This document shows, one piece after another, positions 48,197 through 59,252 of a stretch of DNA of 64,000 nt. Made by a program: the position numbers and the translations under genes. The stretch is from the NCBI GenBank assembly GCA_905331475.1, contig CAJNYU010002766.1, forward strand, positions 1 through 64,000. Direction: 5' to 3'. This stretch comes from Rotaria socialis (lineage: Eukaryota; Rotifera; Eurotatoria; Philodinida; Philodinidae). The notes beneath the pieces are model-generated. The model was not told the DNA's origin and searched no databases. It worked only from the letters and a program-made list of their open reading frames with translations. Each line of letters starts with the position of its first letter. The first letter of the stretch is position 1.

Positions 48197-48786
48197 TTAA
48201 CATCATTTTTTTAAAGATCATATAATTCATCTACCATTATTCCATTATAACGTTATACTAAAGTATCACTCCTAGTTTGAAATTGTGTAAAGATTATGCG
48301 ATTCGTCTGTGATGAACGATTTGCGAAATAATAGATGTCGCAATCATTATGGATCAGCCGATTGTCATTTGATAAGTATCGAAGCAAACGTTATTCTGTT
48401 ATGCTTCTATGAAAGCATGGTCATAAAATCAAAAATTTGATTCCATCAATGTGTCTTTTAAATTGCTTGACGAAAGCTATGAATTGTATCATCACTAGAA
48501 TTAGATTTTGACCATATTTAGATATGCAGTAAAGGTTATTGTTTACATTCTCCTGATCAAAATACCTATTCTTTTATTTTAATGAGTTTTTAAAACATGA
48601 TTAAAATTCTAAAAGAGCAATTTAAAGAATTTCGATCTAACATCTTATATTGATCGTGCCGTATGTAAAAATACCTTTGCAGTAGATAGTACTAACAAGC
48701 TTAATTGTTTTCATTTCAGTTAACGCATTAAAGATCAGCATAACGTTTTAATAAAGACAATCGTCATTGGAGAGCCAATTGTTAGC

Positions 48787-49545
48787 ATGAGTGACGAAGA
48801 AAAAGATGAGCTTCGTCAAAATTTGATTTCACGAGGCTACACCTCTCTTCTCGAATATGATGAACTTGCAGCTATTGGCATCACTTTATTTGGAACCATT
48901 GAAGCAGCTAGCTTGTTTGGCCTAAAACCTAATGAACTTTTCGAACGTAATATAAGGATTTGTGCACGTACTGGCATCGAAGCTGTATACGATGCCAAAG
49001 CTGTGACGTATGGCCTACTTCTCTCTGATTTTATCATTAAACATGTTCCCGACAAGCAAGTTGTTGTCATTGACCCTTTTCTTGGTTCGGGTAATTTCTT
49101 GTATAGCATGGCAAAATACACGAAAGGATATGCTGCATTTGGATTTGACAACAGCCATCCAGTGTACGAACTAGTTGTGGCAAACTATGCAAAACTTAAT
49201 TTTAACGCTCACGTATTTTTCGACGATTATGCTAATGTCAGCGAGCGAGTTCGACCGTTCGACCGTACAAACTTAAAGAACGAAATGTTCGTTATTGGCA
49301 TTGCTCCGCCTTGGGGGAATGGTTTCGACTTCAAGACTGGCTTAAATTTGAATAAAACCACGCCGCCCTGTAAACATCTAATAGAAACCTACACGAAACA
49401 ATTCGCCGATTTACCTATCGTATTTGTGATACCTTTACCTGAGAAAGTCCACGAGGAGTCACTGACTGAGTTGCTCTCAATGGCTTCGTTCTATCAAATC
49501 TTCTATAAAGGGACTCGCACTGCTGTGTTAATACTTACACCGTAG
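48787..49545 (+). CDS. Bacterial-like class I SAM methyltransferase-fold protein, 252 aa
   Basis: This intronless frame starts at ATG 48787. Residues 91-107 form methyltransferase motif I (VVVIDPFLGSGNFLYSM), FGFDNS at 118-123 is the acidic end of strand 2, DDY near 146 fits motif III, and APPWGNGF at 173-180 occupies the motif IV position, where amino- and RNA cap methylases have (D/N/S)PPW. GLNLNKTTPP follows. A small helical N-terminus precedes it. I associate this arrangement (motif I, then APPWG, then GL-L-T-PP) with uncharacterised methyltransferase-like proteins of bacteria. The substrate is unknown: RNA, protein or DNA. There is no signal or membrane segment, so it is cytosolic or nuclear. 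It starts ~590 bp outside the right end of the large transposon and may be horizontally acquired. Confidence 0.65.
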   Translation: MSDEEKDELRQNLISRGYTSLLEYDELAAIGITLFGTIEAASLFGLKPNELFERNIRICARTGIEAVYDAKAVTYGLLLSDFIIKHVPDKQVVVIDPFLGSGNFLYSMAKYTKGYAAFGFDNSHPVYELVVANYAKLNFNAHVFFDDYANVSERVRPFDRTNLKNEMFVIGIAPPWGNGFDFKTGLNLNKTTPPCKHLIETYTKQFADLPIVFVIPLPEKVHEESLTELLSMASFYQIFYKGTRTAVLILTP

Positions 49546-49738
49546 TTGGCTTGTACCAATCAAAATTAACCAATAACTTAGACATACGATCGGTCACTTT
49601 TTTATACGTACTTCGATTTTATTTCCGAATATTGATGATCTATTACGAGAAACGTTCATTGATGACACTATTAAAATTGATATGATAAATAATAGCTGCA
49701 GGGAATGTGGCGTTGGGTGTGGATGGTGGCGGGATGTG

Positions 49739-50936
49739 CACTCTAAAAAAGATTTTTTACCAAACCCCTGAAAAAGGTTCCGTATATTTGTAAAAGCTTC
49801 CGTATATTTGAAAAAGCTTCCCAATGCATTAAAACCGTTTTGTGAAGATTTTAATGTATTGGTAACAGAGCATCAAACAGGCCACTAGGCCTGCCTACCT
49901 GCCTGTGACAGGCACAGGTCATAATCTTGAGGCCTGACCTGTCTCTATTCTTTATATTTATAATTTTATTTTTGATATAAACTTTTTAAATTGAATGTGG
50001 CGTTAATAATCAGATGAAGCATAGAATAATGTTCTGTGTTCATTTGTAATTGATCCAAATGATGACTAATGTTCAGTTCAAATTGCATAGTTCATTTTCT
50101 TTCTCCACTCGCTTGTTGTGTTTTCATTTATCTGCTGGACTAGCCGTAACAGAACGTCGTTCTTCTTTGGATCGTCAATTTTTAAATGATATTCTCTTTG
50201 TGAGATCCATTCCAAACATTCTTGAACAAAAACAAAACTTTTTTTCTTAATGTTATACCATGCTGTCTCTGATGTATTCTTTTTGTGTACTCAAAAAAAA
50301 TGAGTACACCCTAGATTCGGTCAGTGCGTCCGGTCGTTAACACGATAACTTTTGATAGCCTCATCTAATTATCATGAAATTTTGTACACAGAATGATCTC
50401 ATCGAATATCTCAGTCGAGTTCGAAGATGAGAGCAATCTGTCAAAAAATGGCTGAGTTATCGAAAAAGTTGTCATTATTGACCAGACCATCCTTGAGGGG
50501 GAGTACAGGGATTTTTTCAAAAACAAAATTTTTTTTTCAGAATTATTCAAAACATATATAAATCGACTGAGTTTTTGCAGTACACATAACAACCGGATGC
50601 AAATCCGATGTTTCCTCATTTTTTGTATGAAAACTTCGCTAAGTAAATGCTTAATCTAGTCATATTAAATTAATTAAACTGGTCTTTTACATTCTCAACA
50701 TTAATTCGTTTTTCTATTTTGTCCTCGTAATGGTATTAGCATTAAAAAAAATTGCCAGGCAGGCCAAGCCAAGCAAATTAGTTGATAAGCACAGGCAGGC
50801 TTGGAATGCAAAGGCTTGCCACGGACAGGCCAGGCCTACAAAAACACGGCCTGGTTCATGTTCTGATTCGTAAGCTTTTTCAAATCTACGGAACCTTTTT
50901 CGAGGGTTCGCTAAAAGAAAACTTTTTTTTAGAGTG
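49739..50936. mobile_element. Foldback element split by a hAT insertion
   Basis: The left arm 49739-49820 (CACTCTAAAAAAGATTTTTTAC, AAAAAGGTTCCGTATATTTG, AAAAAGCTTCC) is mirrored by the right arm 50872-50936 (AAGCTTTTTCAAATCTACGG, AACCTTTTTCGAGGGTT, TTTTTTTTAGAGTG). The hAT-like element at 49866-50865 sits between them. Removing it leaves a short hairpin element flanked by GTGTGGG-type words on both sides. Confidence 0.6.
49866..50865. mobile_element. hAT-like non-autonomous element (1.0 kb)
   Basis: The ends CAGAGCATCAAACAGGCC (49866) and GGCCTGGTTCATGTTCTG (to 50865) are inverted with a few mismatches. The flanks ATTGGTAA (49858-49865) and ATTCGTAA (50866-50873) match at 7 of 8 bases. Subterminal regions are rich in AGGCCTG/CAGGC words. 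No transposase frame is seen. Confidence 0.7.
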
Positions 50937-51002
50937 TGGGATGTGGGATATGCCTATGACTAAGTGCAGTACAAGACACACTCACCCACACCCACACCCA
51001 AA

Positions 51003-52482
51003 CGACGATATTGATCTTCTGAGGAACAATTGTTTTTAACTGGCTATCGTCTGCAACCATCTGTTCAAATTTATTATTTCTCTAAATGTTTATAAGTGGT
51101 ATATTTGAACAATGTACGTTATTATTCTTTTGAAAATCATATTTGATCTGATTTTTGAGCATTTTTTAGCATGCATTACTTAATATCTTATATTTTTGTT
51201 GATACTACTTATAGTAAAAAAATATTAAGGTAACCACAACACGATTATAGTCATTGACGCAGTGCGAGTATTCGCTCATCCGATAAAAAAGCGACTAGTT
51301 TATTCGTTCTCAAGCAAACGAACAAGCGGCCGTACACACACACCACCATATTATTTCAAACCACGCGTTACATATTTTAATAACGAAAGTGAGTAGCGAT
51401 TCTTTGACGAAACGAGCAGACACATCAATAGTAAATACCGGATGAGTTATAACGACTGCAGCATCTAGTTTTTTTTGCGAATAGTTCATCACCAGGGTTA
51501 CGAAATCAAAATTTTAAAAATATCAGTAGTTCTTCAGTAGGATTGTTTTCAAAATCATGAGTAAACTTAGGATGTTTTTCTTTGAAGGTCAAGAGTTGTT
51601 CGTTGGGTTTTATTTGATAAAATCTAAGTTTTTGCTAGTCTATGCTCTTCTGCTTTCTGAATTGAGTTGCTGAAGGAAATATATTTATTATAAATGAATT
51701 AAATAAAGAAAGATTATTCATTTCATAAAGTTGATTTCAATATTTATTTCATCAGCAGTGACTGGGATACACAATATAGAAAAGCAAATCCAAATTAAGA
51801 AATAGAATACTAACAATATAAAGTAAAATACAATTGATAAATTTACTAAACGGTTCGTGTTACTTTTGCAATATGACTGTATTTAGTTCATGATCGAATC
51901 TGTTTTAAGAAATAGTCATAAAATCCTGCACAGGCATAATGAGCATTCATTTTAATCTTTAATTCTGCTCAAACCAAATCCTGTTTCATTCTATTCCGAC
52001 TATTGCTCCGTAAATATTTCAAGGCTTACGAGAAAAACACGAAAACCAAATGCATTATCTTATTGGTTATTATTATTATATCCATTAAATGATGCAATAG
52101 AAATTTCTTCTCTCTGTGAAAGCTGCATTGATGTAAGGTGTCGGTATTCGCCGAGTAAGAAGAAAACTAGAAGGTTTGACAACCCTGTTCATCACATATG
52201 AATCGCCTAATCATGACACATATTTTGAAAGATTCAGCGTGAAGCTCTGTAAAACATAGAAATAACAAACAAAATATTGTGTTATTTCACCGTCTGTTAT
52301 ATAAGACTAAAACTGAAAACCGGTACGATAGTGCAGCATCCTGTTATTTTAACATTAGCGAAAATGCAAATTTCATCAACGGCCGATGAAATAGTTTATT
52401 GCAGTGGAATCGTACAAATTTTATATTTTTTCGCTACTTTCATATTACAAAAAACTCTGTGACTAAACTGATGTCGTTCATT
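51003..52482. repeat. 1.48-kb repeat, copy 2 (ends at an assembly gap)
   Basis: This is a direct copy of 35835-37312. The left border abuts CACCCACACCCACACCCAAA, a telomere-like tract. The right side runs into the N run. Confidence 0.85.
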
Positions 52483-52579
52483 NNNNNNNNNNNNNNNNNN
52501 NNNNNNNNNNNNNNNNNNNNNNNNNNNNNNNNNNNNNNNNNNNNNNNNNNNNNNNNNNNNNNNNNNNNNNNNNNNNNNN
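52483..52579. other. Assembly gap (97 N)
   Basis: A run of 97 N. The 124 bp just before it (52359-52482) recur immediately after it (52580-52703), so the gap may be an unmerged contig overlap instead of missing sequence. Confidence 0.95.
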
Positions 52580-52703
52580 CGAAAATGCAAATTTCATCAA
52601 CGGCCGATGAAATAGTTTATTGCAGTGGAATCGTACAAATTTTATATTTTTTCGCTACTTTCATATTACAAAAAACTCTGTGACTAAACTGATGTCGTTC
52701 ATT
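52580..52703. repeat. Partial third copy of the 1.48-kb repeat end
   Basis: It repeats 52359-52482 without differences that I could see, and then continues into unique sequence (ATTAAACTTCTATTGTCC) slightly different from the copy 1 flank (ATTGAACCTCTATTGTTC). Confidence 0.8.
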
Positions 52704-53296
52704 AAACTTCTATTGTCCACACTAATCATGCAAAAGATTTTATTAATTTAACGAAGCATCCTTACGTGAAAAATCATTGAAGATTTAATGTCTTAACGAT
52801 AAAATATGTTACCTTTTTGACCGTAAACACACGTTAAATTTCTATAATTAACCTGTTAAAACGCGTTAAATAAATTTAACGATTCTTCACGCGATAATTC
52901 GTTAGCGCAAGTATATGGAATAGTGCTGAGAGTTTTTCTTGACTGTTATGAATTATCTATAGAGGATCAATAATAATAAAAATTATCGATCGATTTTATT
53001 TTTTGATTGTGTTGTACAAAAATCCGATTAAAATCAGTGAATATTTTTCATTGGTTATATTAAGCCCCCGCCCCTTAAAAAAAAGTCGATTTTTTCAAAG
53101 GATCAAAGTTTGAGTTTTTATCATGGGTAGATGCCTCAAAGTCTCCTCTTTCAGAATATATAGAGGTTTTTTAGAAAAGGTTCGATAATAAGGCATTTAT
53201 CGAAAAAATACTAAACCGTACCTTGTTTTTCGAGAAAATACAAGTGGCGGTAAGGTCATTTTTTGACCGAGCTATTTTCTGAAAAAGTGGTTACAT
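52704..53296. other. AT-rich non-coding stretch
   Basis: No gene. It includes several TTAACG/CGTTAAA words (52740-52910) and a CCCCCGCCCC tract (53066). Confidence 0.4.
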
Positions 53297-53304
53297 GGTT
53301 GGAA

Positions 53305-54501
53305 CAGGGCTGCCACCTCTTCTGCTTTAAGCAGAAAAATTCTGCTTTGTGAAGGTTTTTCTGCTTCTTTTCTGTCTTTTATGCTTTTCTTTATACTGCG
53401 TTATTTATATTTTGAACGAACATTTTTCATCTCAAAGATCTTTTTCCATAATTACAAAAGAATCGTGATCAATAATTGCTGACGATTTTGGTCCATTCAA
53501 ATTCTTTCAATTGTAGAAAAATCATCTTTATTTTCTACTAGGTGCAAACAACCACTAATGTGTGTTTTTTGTCTTCAATCGATCCTTTACGCATGTTTTT
53601 TCTTCCTTTCGTATGTTGTGTTAGTCATTGAATTCGCTTACATTAATTTTTGCTGTAGTTTGATGAATACAATAATCAATATGATTAGTAAAACAAGTTT
53701 GATGCGACATACCTCCCGTACAGATTGTAGATTTTCGGTGTGAAAATTCATAAAATCTGTCTAAATCTTAGTAGAATTTTTAGTCAGCTTTTCTCGCTCT
53801 GCTCAATAGGGATACTAGATTTCGACTAGCATTAAAAGAATTCTAAGATTTGACTAAAGTTCTGATTTTTTTGTCCACATTTTTCATCAAATCTTGTCGA
53901 ATTTTAGAAATTGTTTTGATGTGGGGCGAAATCTAGCATCACTATGGAATAGAGCGAGAAAAAATGAATAAAAATGATACAAAGATCTGGTCAGATTTTA
54001 TGCGTTTTCATATCGAAAATCTACAATATTTTTGGGAGGTATATCACATACGACTCGAGCCAAACCCTCTCCAATTCAAATCCAAAAGCGAAATCAAATC
54101 TAGACAGCCCCAGTCGAATCTAGGATTTGAATTTGACTGGATTTGGGCTTGGCGCATCCCCAGTAATTATCATCAAGAGTTAACCAGTAAGAAGAAATCG
54201 ATAAACGATATGTTCAGCAGATGTTTATTAAAAGCTACTGAATCAAATGAGAAGTATACATCCAAAAGAATGCTTCCAATAATCCTACTTATTTGTTAAT
54301 TAATTGTTTTTCTTGATTCAATAAACATCAAAATTTGTTGTGAAAGTTCTTGATTAGTACGAAAGGACAAAGCTTACAAATAGCTTTATATCGCAAATAT
54401 ACTTTCTGCTTTTTTCTGCTCTTCCAGAAACAAATTTCTGTCATTTTCTGCTATTTATAATTTTTTTTCTGCTTTTCGGACTTCAAAAGGTGACAGCACT
54501 G
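53305..54501. mobile_element. hAT-like non-autonomous element (1.2 kb)
   Basis: The ends CAGGGCTGCCACCT (53305) and AGGTGACAGCACTG (to 54501) are inverted. The flanks GGTTGGAA (53297-53304) and GGCTGGAA (54502-54509) match at 7 of 8 bases. Both subterminal zones are packed with TTTCTGCTT/AGCAGAAA words. A frame of 111 codons (53964-54299) shows no transposase features. Confidence 0.7.
53788..53963. mobile_element. Small MITE nested in the 1.2-kb hAT-like element
   Basis: TTTTCTCGCTCTGCTCAATA (53788) through ACTAGATTTCG is mirrored by CGAAATCTAGCATCACTATG and AGAGCGAGAAAA (to ~53962). It has arms of ~37 bp and a total length of ~175 bp. Confidence 0.6.
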
Positions 54502-54509
54502 GGCTGGAA

Positions 54510-55299
54510 TCAGTATAAAATTCTGAACAAAATAGTGTACTTTCTTTTGGAAAAAAGAAATTTTTGTTTCTTGTAAAATCATTTTCCATTGGCTACCCTT
54601 CCGAAAATTAAATTTATTTTTTTATTTTTTTCCGAAGTTTGATCTAAACATAGCTTATTCAGTACGCTGATCACGAATATGAGGTTTGTTTTCCATAAAA
54701 ATGTTTTCCGAATAAAAAAAGAGAAGTTCCCGACCCGACGACGATTTGTTTTACCTTGCTTCACAGATCGCTGTCTGTAATTAAAGAGATCCGTTTAGGA
54801 AAGAAGAAATACAATGCATATGTGCAGAAATGATAGTTCTATCGATTCCATTCAATTGAGAGGTTAAAAGGGCTTTTGGCGATGATGACTTCTCACCCTA
54901 TCCCTGAAGGGGGAATACGGATGAAAAATCGAAAAAAATTGACCACCCCTGGAACCTTTTGTAAACTATTCATATATAAAGAGTTTTGTTTCGCTTTTCC
55001 TTTATGTACAGAGTCAGTTTAATACTAGATGCACCCAGGGTGAGCTTTTAATAAAAAAATCTGCTCTTGATTTGATTATAATTCTAGGTAGACAAATCAG
55101 AAAAACGTAAAAGCTGGAGGATATACGTAAAAAAATATTCTCGATCAGATGAGCCTATTAAATCGAAAAACCAGGAACCGCGGCCCCCCTTAAAATTATT
55201 TATTGTTTTTCTCAAAAGAAGGTTTTTTGTCAGAAAAAAATGAAACTATAATAGTTTCAAGCGATTTAAGATATTAAGGTCTTTCCCATGTTGGAAAAA
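54510..55299. other. AT-rich non-coding stretch
   Basis: No supported gene; short frames only. Confidence 0.4.
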
Positions 55300-55640
55300 C
55301 CGAAGTAAAATTGACGGTTTACCGCGGTTTTACCGCTCCGGTTACCGGCTCCCACCAACACAAATTTACCGCGGTAAACCGGGGGTTTCGGGAAACACCG
55401 CGGTTTACCGCCGGTATTTTTCGATTAACCGGTTCGCTGAGCGTTTATAAAAAATTGTTGCTAAAAGACATTGATCGGGCTATTTTAGGCATCTTTTTTC
55501 CTATATGATGACGGTAAAAAAAGGGTACCGGAAAAACTAGCGGTTAACCGCGGTATTACCGCTCCGGTTACCGGCTCCCATTTCATACAAATTTACCGCT
55601 TTTCTAAAATTACCGCGGTTTACCGCAAAAATTGAAGCGG
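55300..55640. repeat. CCGCGGTTTACCG-rich repeat block
   Basis: ACCGCTCCGGTTACCGGCTC occurs at 55332 and again at 55558, and many ACCGCGGT palindromes lie around both. The GC content is far above the surroundings. It is likely the motif-rich subterminal part of a transposon or a degenerate satellite. Confidence 0.6.
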
Positions 55641-57373
55641 TATTCGCGACATGTTTTTTTTTTTATTTCGAAGCTCAAAGTGCAAGTAAAACCTAGTCCG
55701 ATCAGATTTTTTTATATTTGATTCCTGAACTTAGAAAAGTCGGATTCAATATCAACAGGTGGCCATGTTTAGCCAAATTTTGGCCCCTATTCGAGTAAAA
55801 TACTTGCAAAACATGAACTAAAGCAAATTTTAAACGTCTGTTCTGATAAAGGTTGCGTATTGGTGTTGGGTTTAATTTAAAACAAGCGCGCTTTTTATAG
55901 CTCTCCTACTGGCAGAGCCTTAGGGGTTCTCCTGGTGGCCATAATTCGTATGTAAATAAGTCATATTTTCGGCTCAGTTCAATATTTCGAACTGAAATTT
56001 TATCACAACTGTTTCTATTGAAGACCAGTCATCCCTGAAAATTTTAGCTCAAACGGACCTTTCTAAGTGACAACTCAGATCTGAGGGGGGTGAGGCTTAA
56101 GCGAAGATTCTTCATAACTGGCAGAGTTCACTCGTACGAAATCTAGTATGTCGAATATATTTAGAAACAAGTTGATACCAAAAAGCATGTGATGAAAAAT
56201 AATGTTAGCTGCATGTTCTTCTTGATACTAGCTATAGAATGGAACACATTTCTATTTATACACGTCAGAAACTTGTTATTGATTAAAAGTCTCGTCTAAA
56301 TAATACACAAATCTTTTATTTTTTCATGTAAAATACCTGTTTCATAGTTCAGGGTGTGGGTGGTATTAATTTTATTGTTTGCTCATATCACTACCAATAG
56401 AACAAAACACGAATGGGTGTCAACCACTCACGGTGTTCGAGTTATGACTATTTGAATGAGTATTTTATACGATTGTACCAAATTATAGGGGCACACGCAG
56501 ATCTCATTCAGCTTTGCATATTACAACTAGTTACATTAATGATTTCGTTCATTATACAGAAATTGAAGCAGTAAATTAATGTTCTCTTGTTGCATATTCT
56601 GAAGTCTGCATAATATGTGAAGGTAAGTCGATGAGAACCAATTCGAATAATCTGAATAATAACGCTAGATTTGAAGGCAATCATGTCTGAAATTATTAAA
56701 TACAGTCAAAGTAAGAAAAAATTTATAATTTTGCACGTATTGAGAATAAATTTCAATATTTTATTTTTCTCTCCAAATACGATTGCGCAATCAAAACTTC
56801 TTACTCAAGAGATGCTTTTTGAATAGCATCCCTACTTATGATTCTGAATGACCACAACATTTAGATTTGAATTAGAATCAACCGAGTCATGAATATTTCT
56901 GTTCATATTCTCTTTTTCTATTGAGCCCTCAGCCAATGACTGAGATATGAAAAACCTAGTCAACTTTTAGAATGCTAATGTAAACACTACTGCCTAGAGA
57001 ATCGAATGTTAATCTGCAGTTCACGAAATTCAATAAAACATCGAATTTTTCTTTCCCAATTGATAAGGGCTAGGAGTATATACAAAACAGGTATCCTTCG
57101 TATAGCAATCGACGTTTTTGAAAATTAAATATCTCCGTAAATAAATATTCATTTTATTGAAAATATTGTAGTTATCTAATGATAAATGGATCAAGCTACA
57201 GACAAAATTTGAAAACGAGAAACCGTTACTAAGCTTTTCTTTTTGAAAATAGATTGCGGAAATTTGTATATTTGGCCAACAAACAAGTTCGTTGATATCT
57301 TGACTAGTATATCTTCAATTTGGCTTCATGATCGTTTCATAGTTTGTCTGAGATAGTGAGCAAGACGAAGAAT
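55641..57373. other. Intergenic region upstream of the sulfotransferase
   Basis: No gene. AGGGTGTGGGTGGTATTAATT (56350) pairs loosely with CACTACCAATAG and GGGTGTC...CACTCAC words to 56440, another G-rich hairpin. Confidence 0.4.
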
Positions 57374-58645
57374 ATGAGTGCAGAACTCGATGAAGTTATT
57401 CAGATAAATACTCCACTACTGAACGATATCACTCTACATGAAAATGATCTGACTGAAGAAGCAAAAAATCGGTTCAGCTATCACAAAGACATTTTAGAAG
57501 CTTTCGAATTATGTCGTCGTACTATACTTGAGAACTACCTGTTGACAAAAGTTGGTCGTCACTTGCTCTTACGTCGCATCGTTAAATTGCATGCAGATTG
57601 CAAGCGAGTACTCAATTATGTGGCAGCAAATACTGAAATTCTTAATCATGATTTGCCAACTACCGGTCCATTAGTGATATGTGGTCTTCCACGCACAGGC
57701 TCGACATTACTTCACAATTTACTTGCCTGTGATCCTAATTGTCGTGCTCCGCTATTGACGGACATGTGCATCGAGTGCGCTCCACCTATTCCACGTTCAA
57801 ATACAATTGAGCACGAGCGACGAATGCTTGCTACAATAGATGAGACACAACTCTGCGAACAGCTAGTGGGTCGTAAACATGTGACAGTCGAGTCTCATCC
57901 AAAGTTTATTATTGAAGAAGATTATAATGTTTTACAACAGACTGGTGTTGTTATCACACTAGTATATCTTAGTGCTCTTACTCAGACAGAAATTGGTAAA
58001 TGGATATATGATGAAAAAAATAAAACATTCACATATGACTATCAGAAGACATTTTTACGCATGTTAAATATTGCAGATGCTCCGAAGTCTCATTGGGTAT
58101 TAAAATCCCCAGAACACTCTCTTTATCTTGATTTGCTTTTCGCTCAATACCCAGATGCAGCTGTTATTATGACACATCGACGTTTGGATGAGGTTCTGCC
58201 ATCGTTTTGTCGTATGTCATGGATATTTGACAATATTTACTTTCACAAAGACGATTCTCTAGCTCGTGCGACATCGGCCACACGGGCTATTCAACACATT
58301 GATAAGATGATCGAACGGATCGTCGAATATCGTACTCGGTCGTTCCACTCGCACAGTACACCACACAAGACCATCTTTGATGTTGATTACAATGATTTAG
58401 CGGAACAACCAATAGCCACTGTGCGCCGAATATACGATCATTTCAACCTTTCGTGGTCAGAAGAATTCGAAAAGGCCATGAACGCTTGGCTTCGGGCTAA
58501 TCCTCAAGGCAAACAAGGCCGTCATAGATATAGTCTTGATGAGTACGGTCTCACAATTGAAGAAATCGAAACACGCTATGCTGATTATAACAGGTTGTTT
58601 CTTCGCTCGTGTCAACCACTTCAAACTGCATTCATTAGCGATTAG
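57374..58645 (+). CDS. Sulfotransferase family 3-like protein, 423 aa
   Basis: This intronless frame has its first in-frame ATG at 57374; the frame is open 30 nt further upstream but only with non-ATG codons. Residues 101-111 form the PAPS 5'-phosphosulfate loop (VICGLPRTGST), with VLKSPEHSLYLD at ~242-253 and VIMTHRRLDEVLPS at ~264-277 supplying the 3'-phosphate site (Thr-His-Arg and a following Ser). This matches the Sulfotransferase_3 group (PF13469), common in bacteria and also found in scattered eukaryotes. It transfers sulfate from PAPS to an unknown hydroxyl or amine acceptor. There is no signal peptide or membrane anchor, so it is probably cytosolic. The absence of introns and the bacterial-like family suggest horizontal origin, but this cannot be settled from the sequence alone. 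Confidence 0.8.
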   Translation: MSAELDEVIQINTPLLNDITLHENDLTEEAKNRFSYHKDILEAFELCRRTILENYLLTKVGRHLLLRRIVKLHADCKRVLNYVAANTEILNHDLPTTGPLVICGLPRTGSTLLHNLLACDPNCRAPLLTDMCIECAPPIPRSNTIEHERRMLATIDETQLCEQLVGRKHVTVESHPKFIIEEDYNVLQQTGVVITLVYLSALTQTEIGKWIYDEKNKTFTYDYQKTFLRMLNIADAPKSHWVLKSPEHSLYLDLLFAQYPDAAVIMTHRRLDEVLPSFCRMSWIFDNIYFHKDDSLARATSATRAIQHIDKMIERIVEYRTRSFHSHSTPHKTIFDVDYNDLAEQPIATVRRIYDHFNLSWSEEFEKAMNAWLRANPQGKQGRHRYSLDEYGLTIEEIETRYADYNRLFLRSCQPLQTAFISD

Positions 58646-59252
58646 CCTTCTCTTGATAAACACGCATATTGGATGCATAAAATATAAACTTGGCTTTTTC
58701 GTACTGCGTAGTTCTGAATTTTTTCCTCACATTCCTATATCTTATTGCCTGAGTTGAATCTTTATCTCTGCTCACATAGCTAGATTTTGCCTCTTTTATC
58801 AATGGATTAAACACAAAACGATATATATTGGTTCTGTATGAATGAACCGAAAATAAAAAAAAACTGCTGTCTACAGTTGCAAATAATACGAAAAATTCAG
58901 ACCATTACAAGGATAGTGTCGTTGAAGACAAGAATGGTAGTGCAAACATATATATCCACAGGTATTTTAGCAGTCTTCATAATCGTATCATTCTTTTTTT
59001 TTCTTTTTTTTTCTTATGCACACCTGTATAGATTCTTCTGTCCATGCTGATTGACTCCTCTCTATTTCTCTCAATCTTTGTTTTCGTGTTTTTTTTTGCG
59101 CTATTGTTCTTGTCTCTTCTTTTAGCTGTGACGATTATGATGATTAACGGATAGGGCAGTTGTGATGAAAGCAAAAGGCACATTCATTCTCAGTCAACTA
59201 GTCTGAATATATTTAAATCATTGACAAATAATTTGAATATTTAATACGAAAC
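58646..59252. other. Intergenic spacer between sulfotransferase and calpain genes
   Basis: No gene. A T/C-rich tract (TTCTTTTTTTTTCTTTTTTTTTC) lies at ~58990. Confidence 0.45.

Noticed and set aside
38426-48200. piggyBac assignment from the TTAA flanks
   Set aside because: The transposase has none of the piggyBac protein layout; its motif order fits the tnp2/CACTA-like group. TTAA is also common by chance in this AT-rich region.
52396-52683. Proteins spanning the N gap
   Set aside because: They exist only because the N run contains no stop codons; the flanking sequence is repeat.
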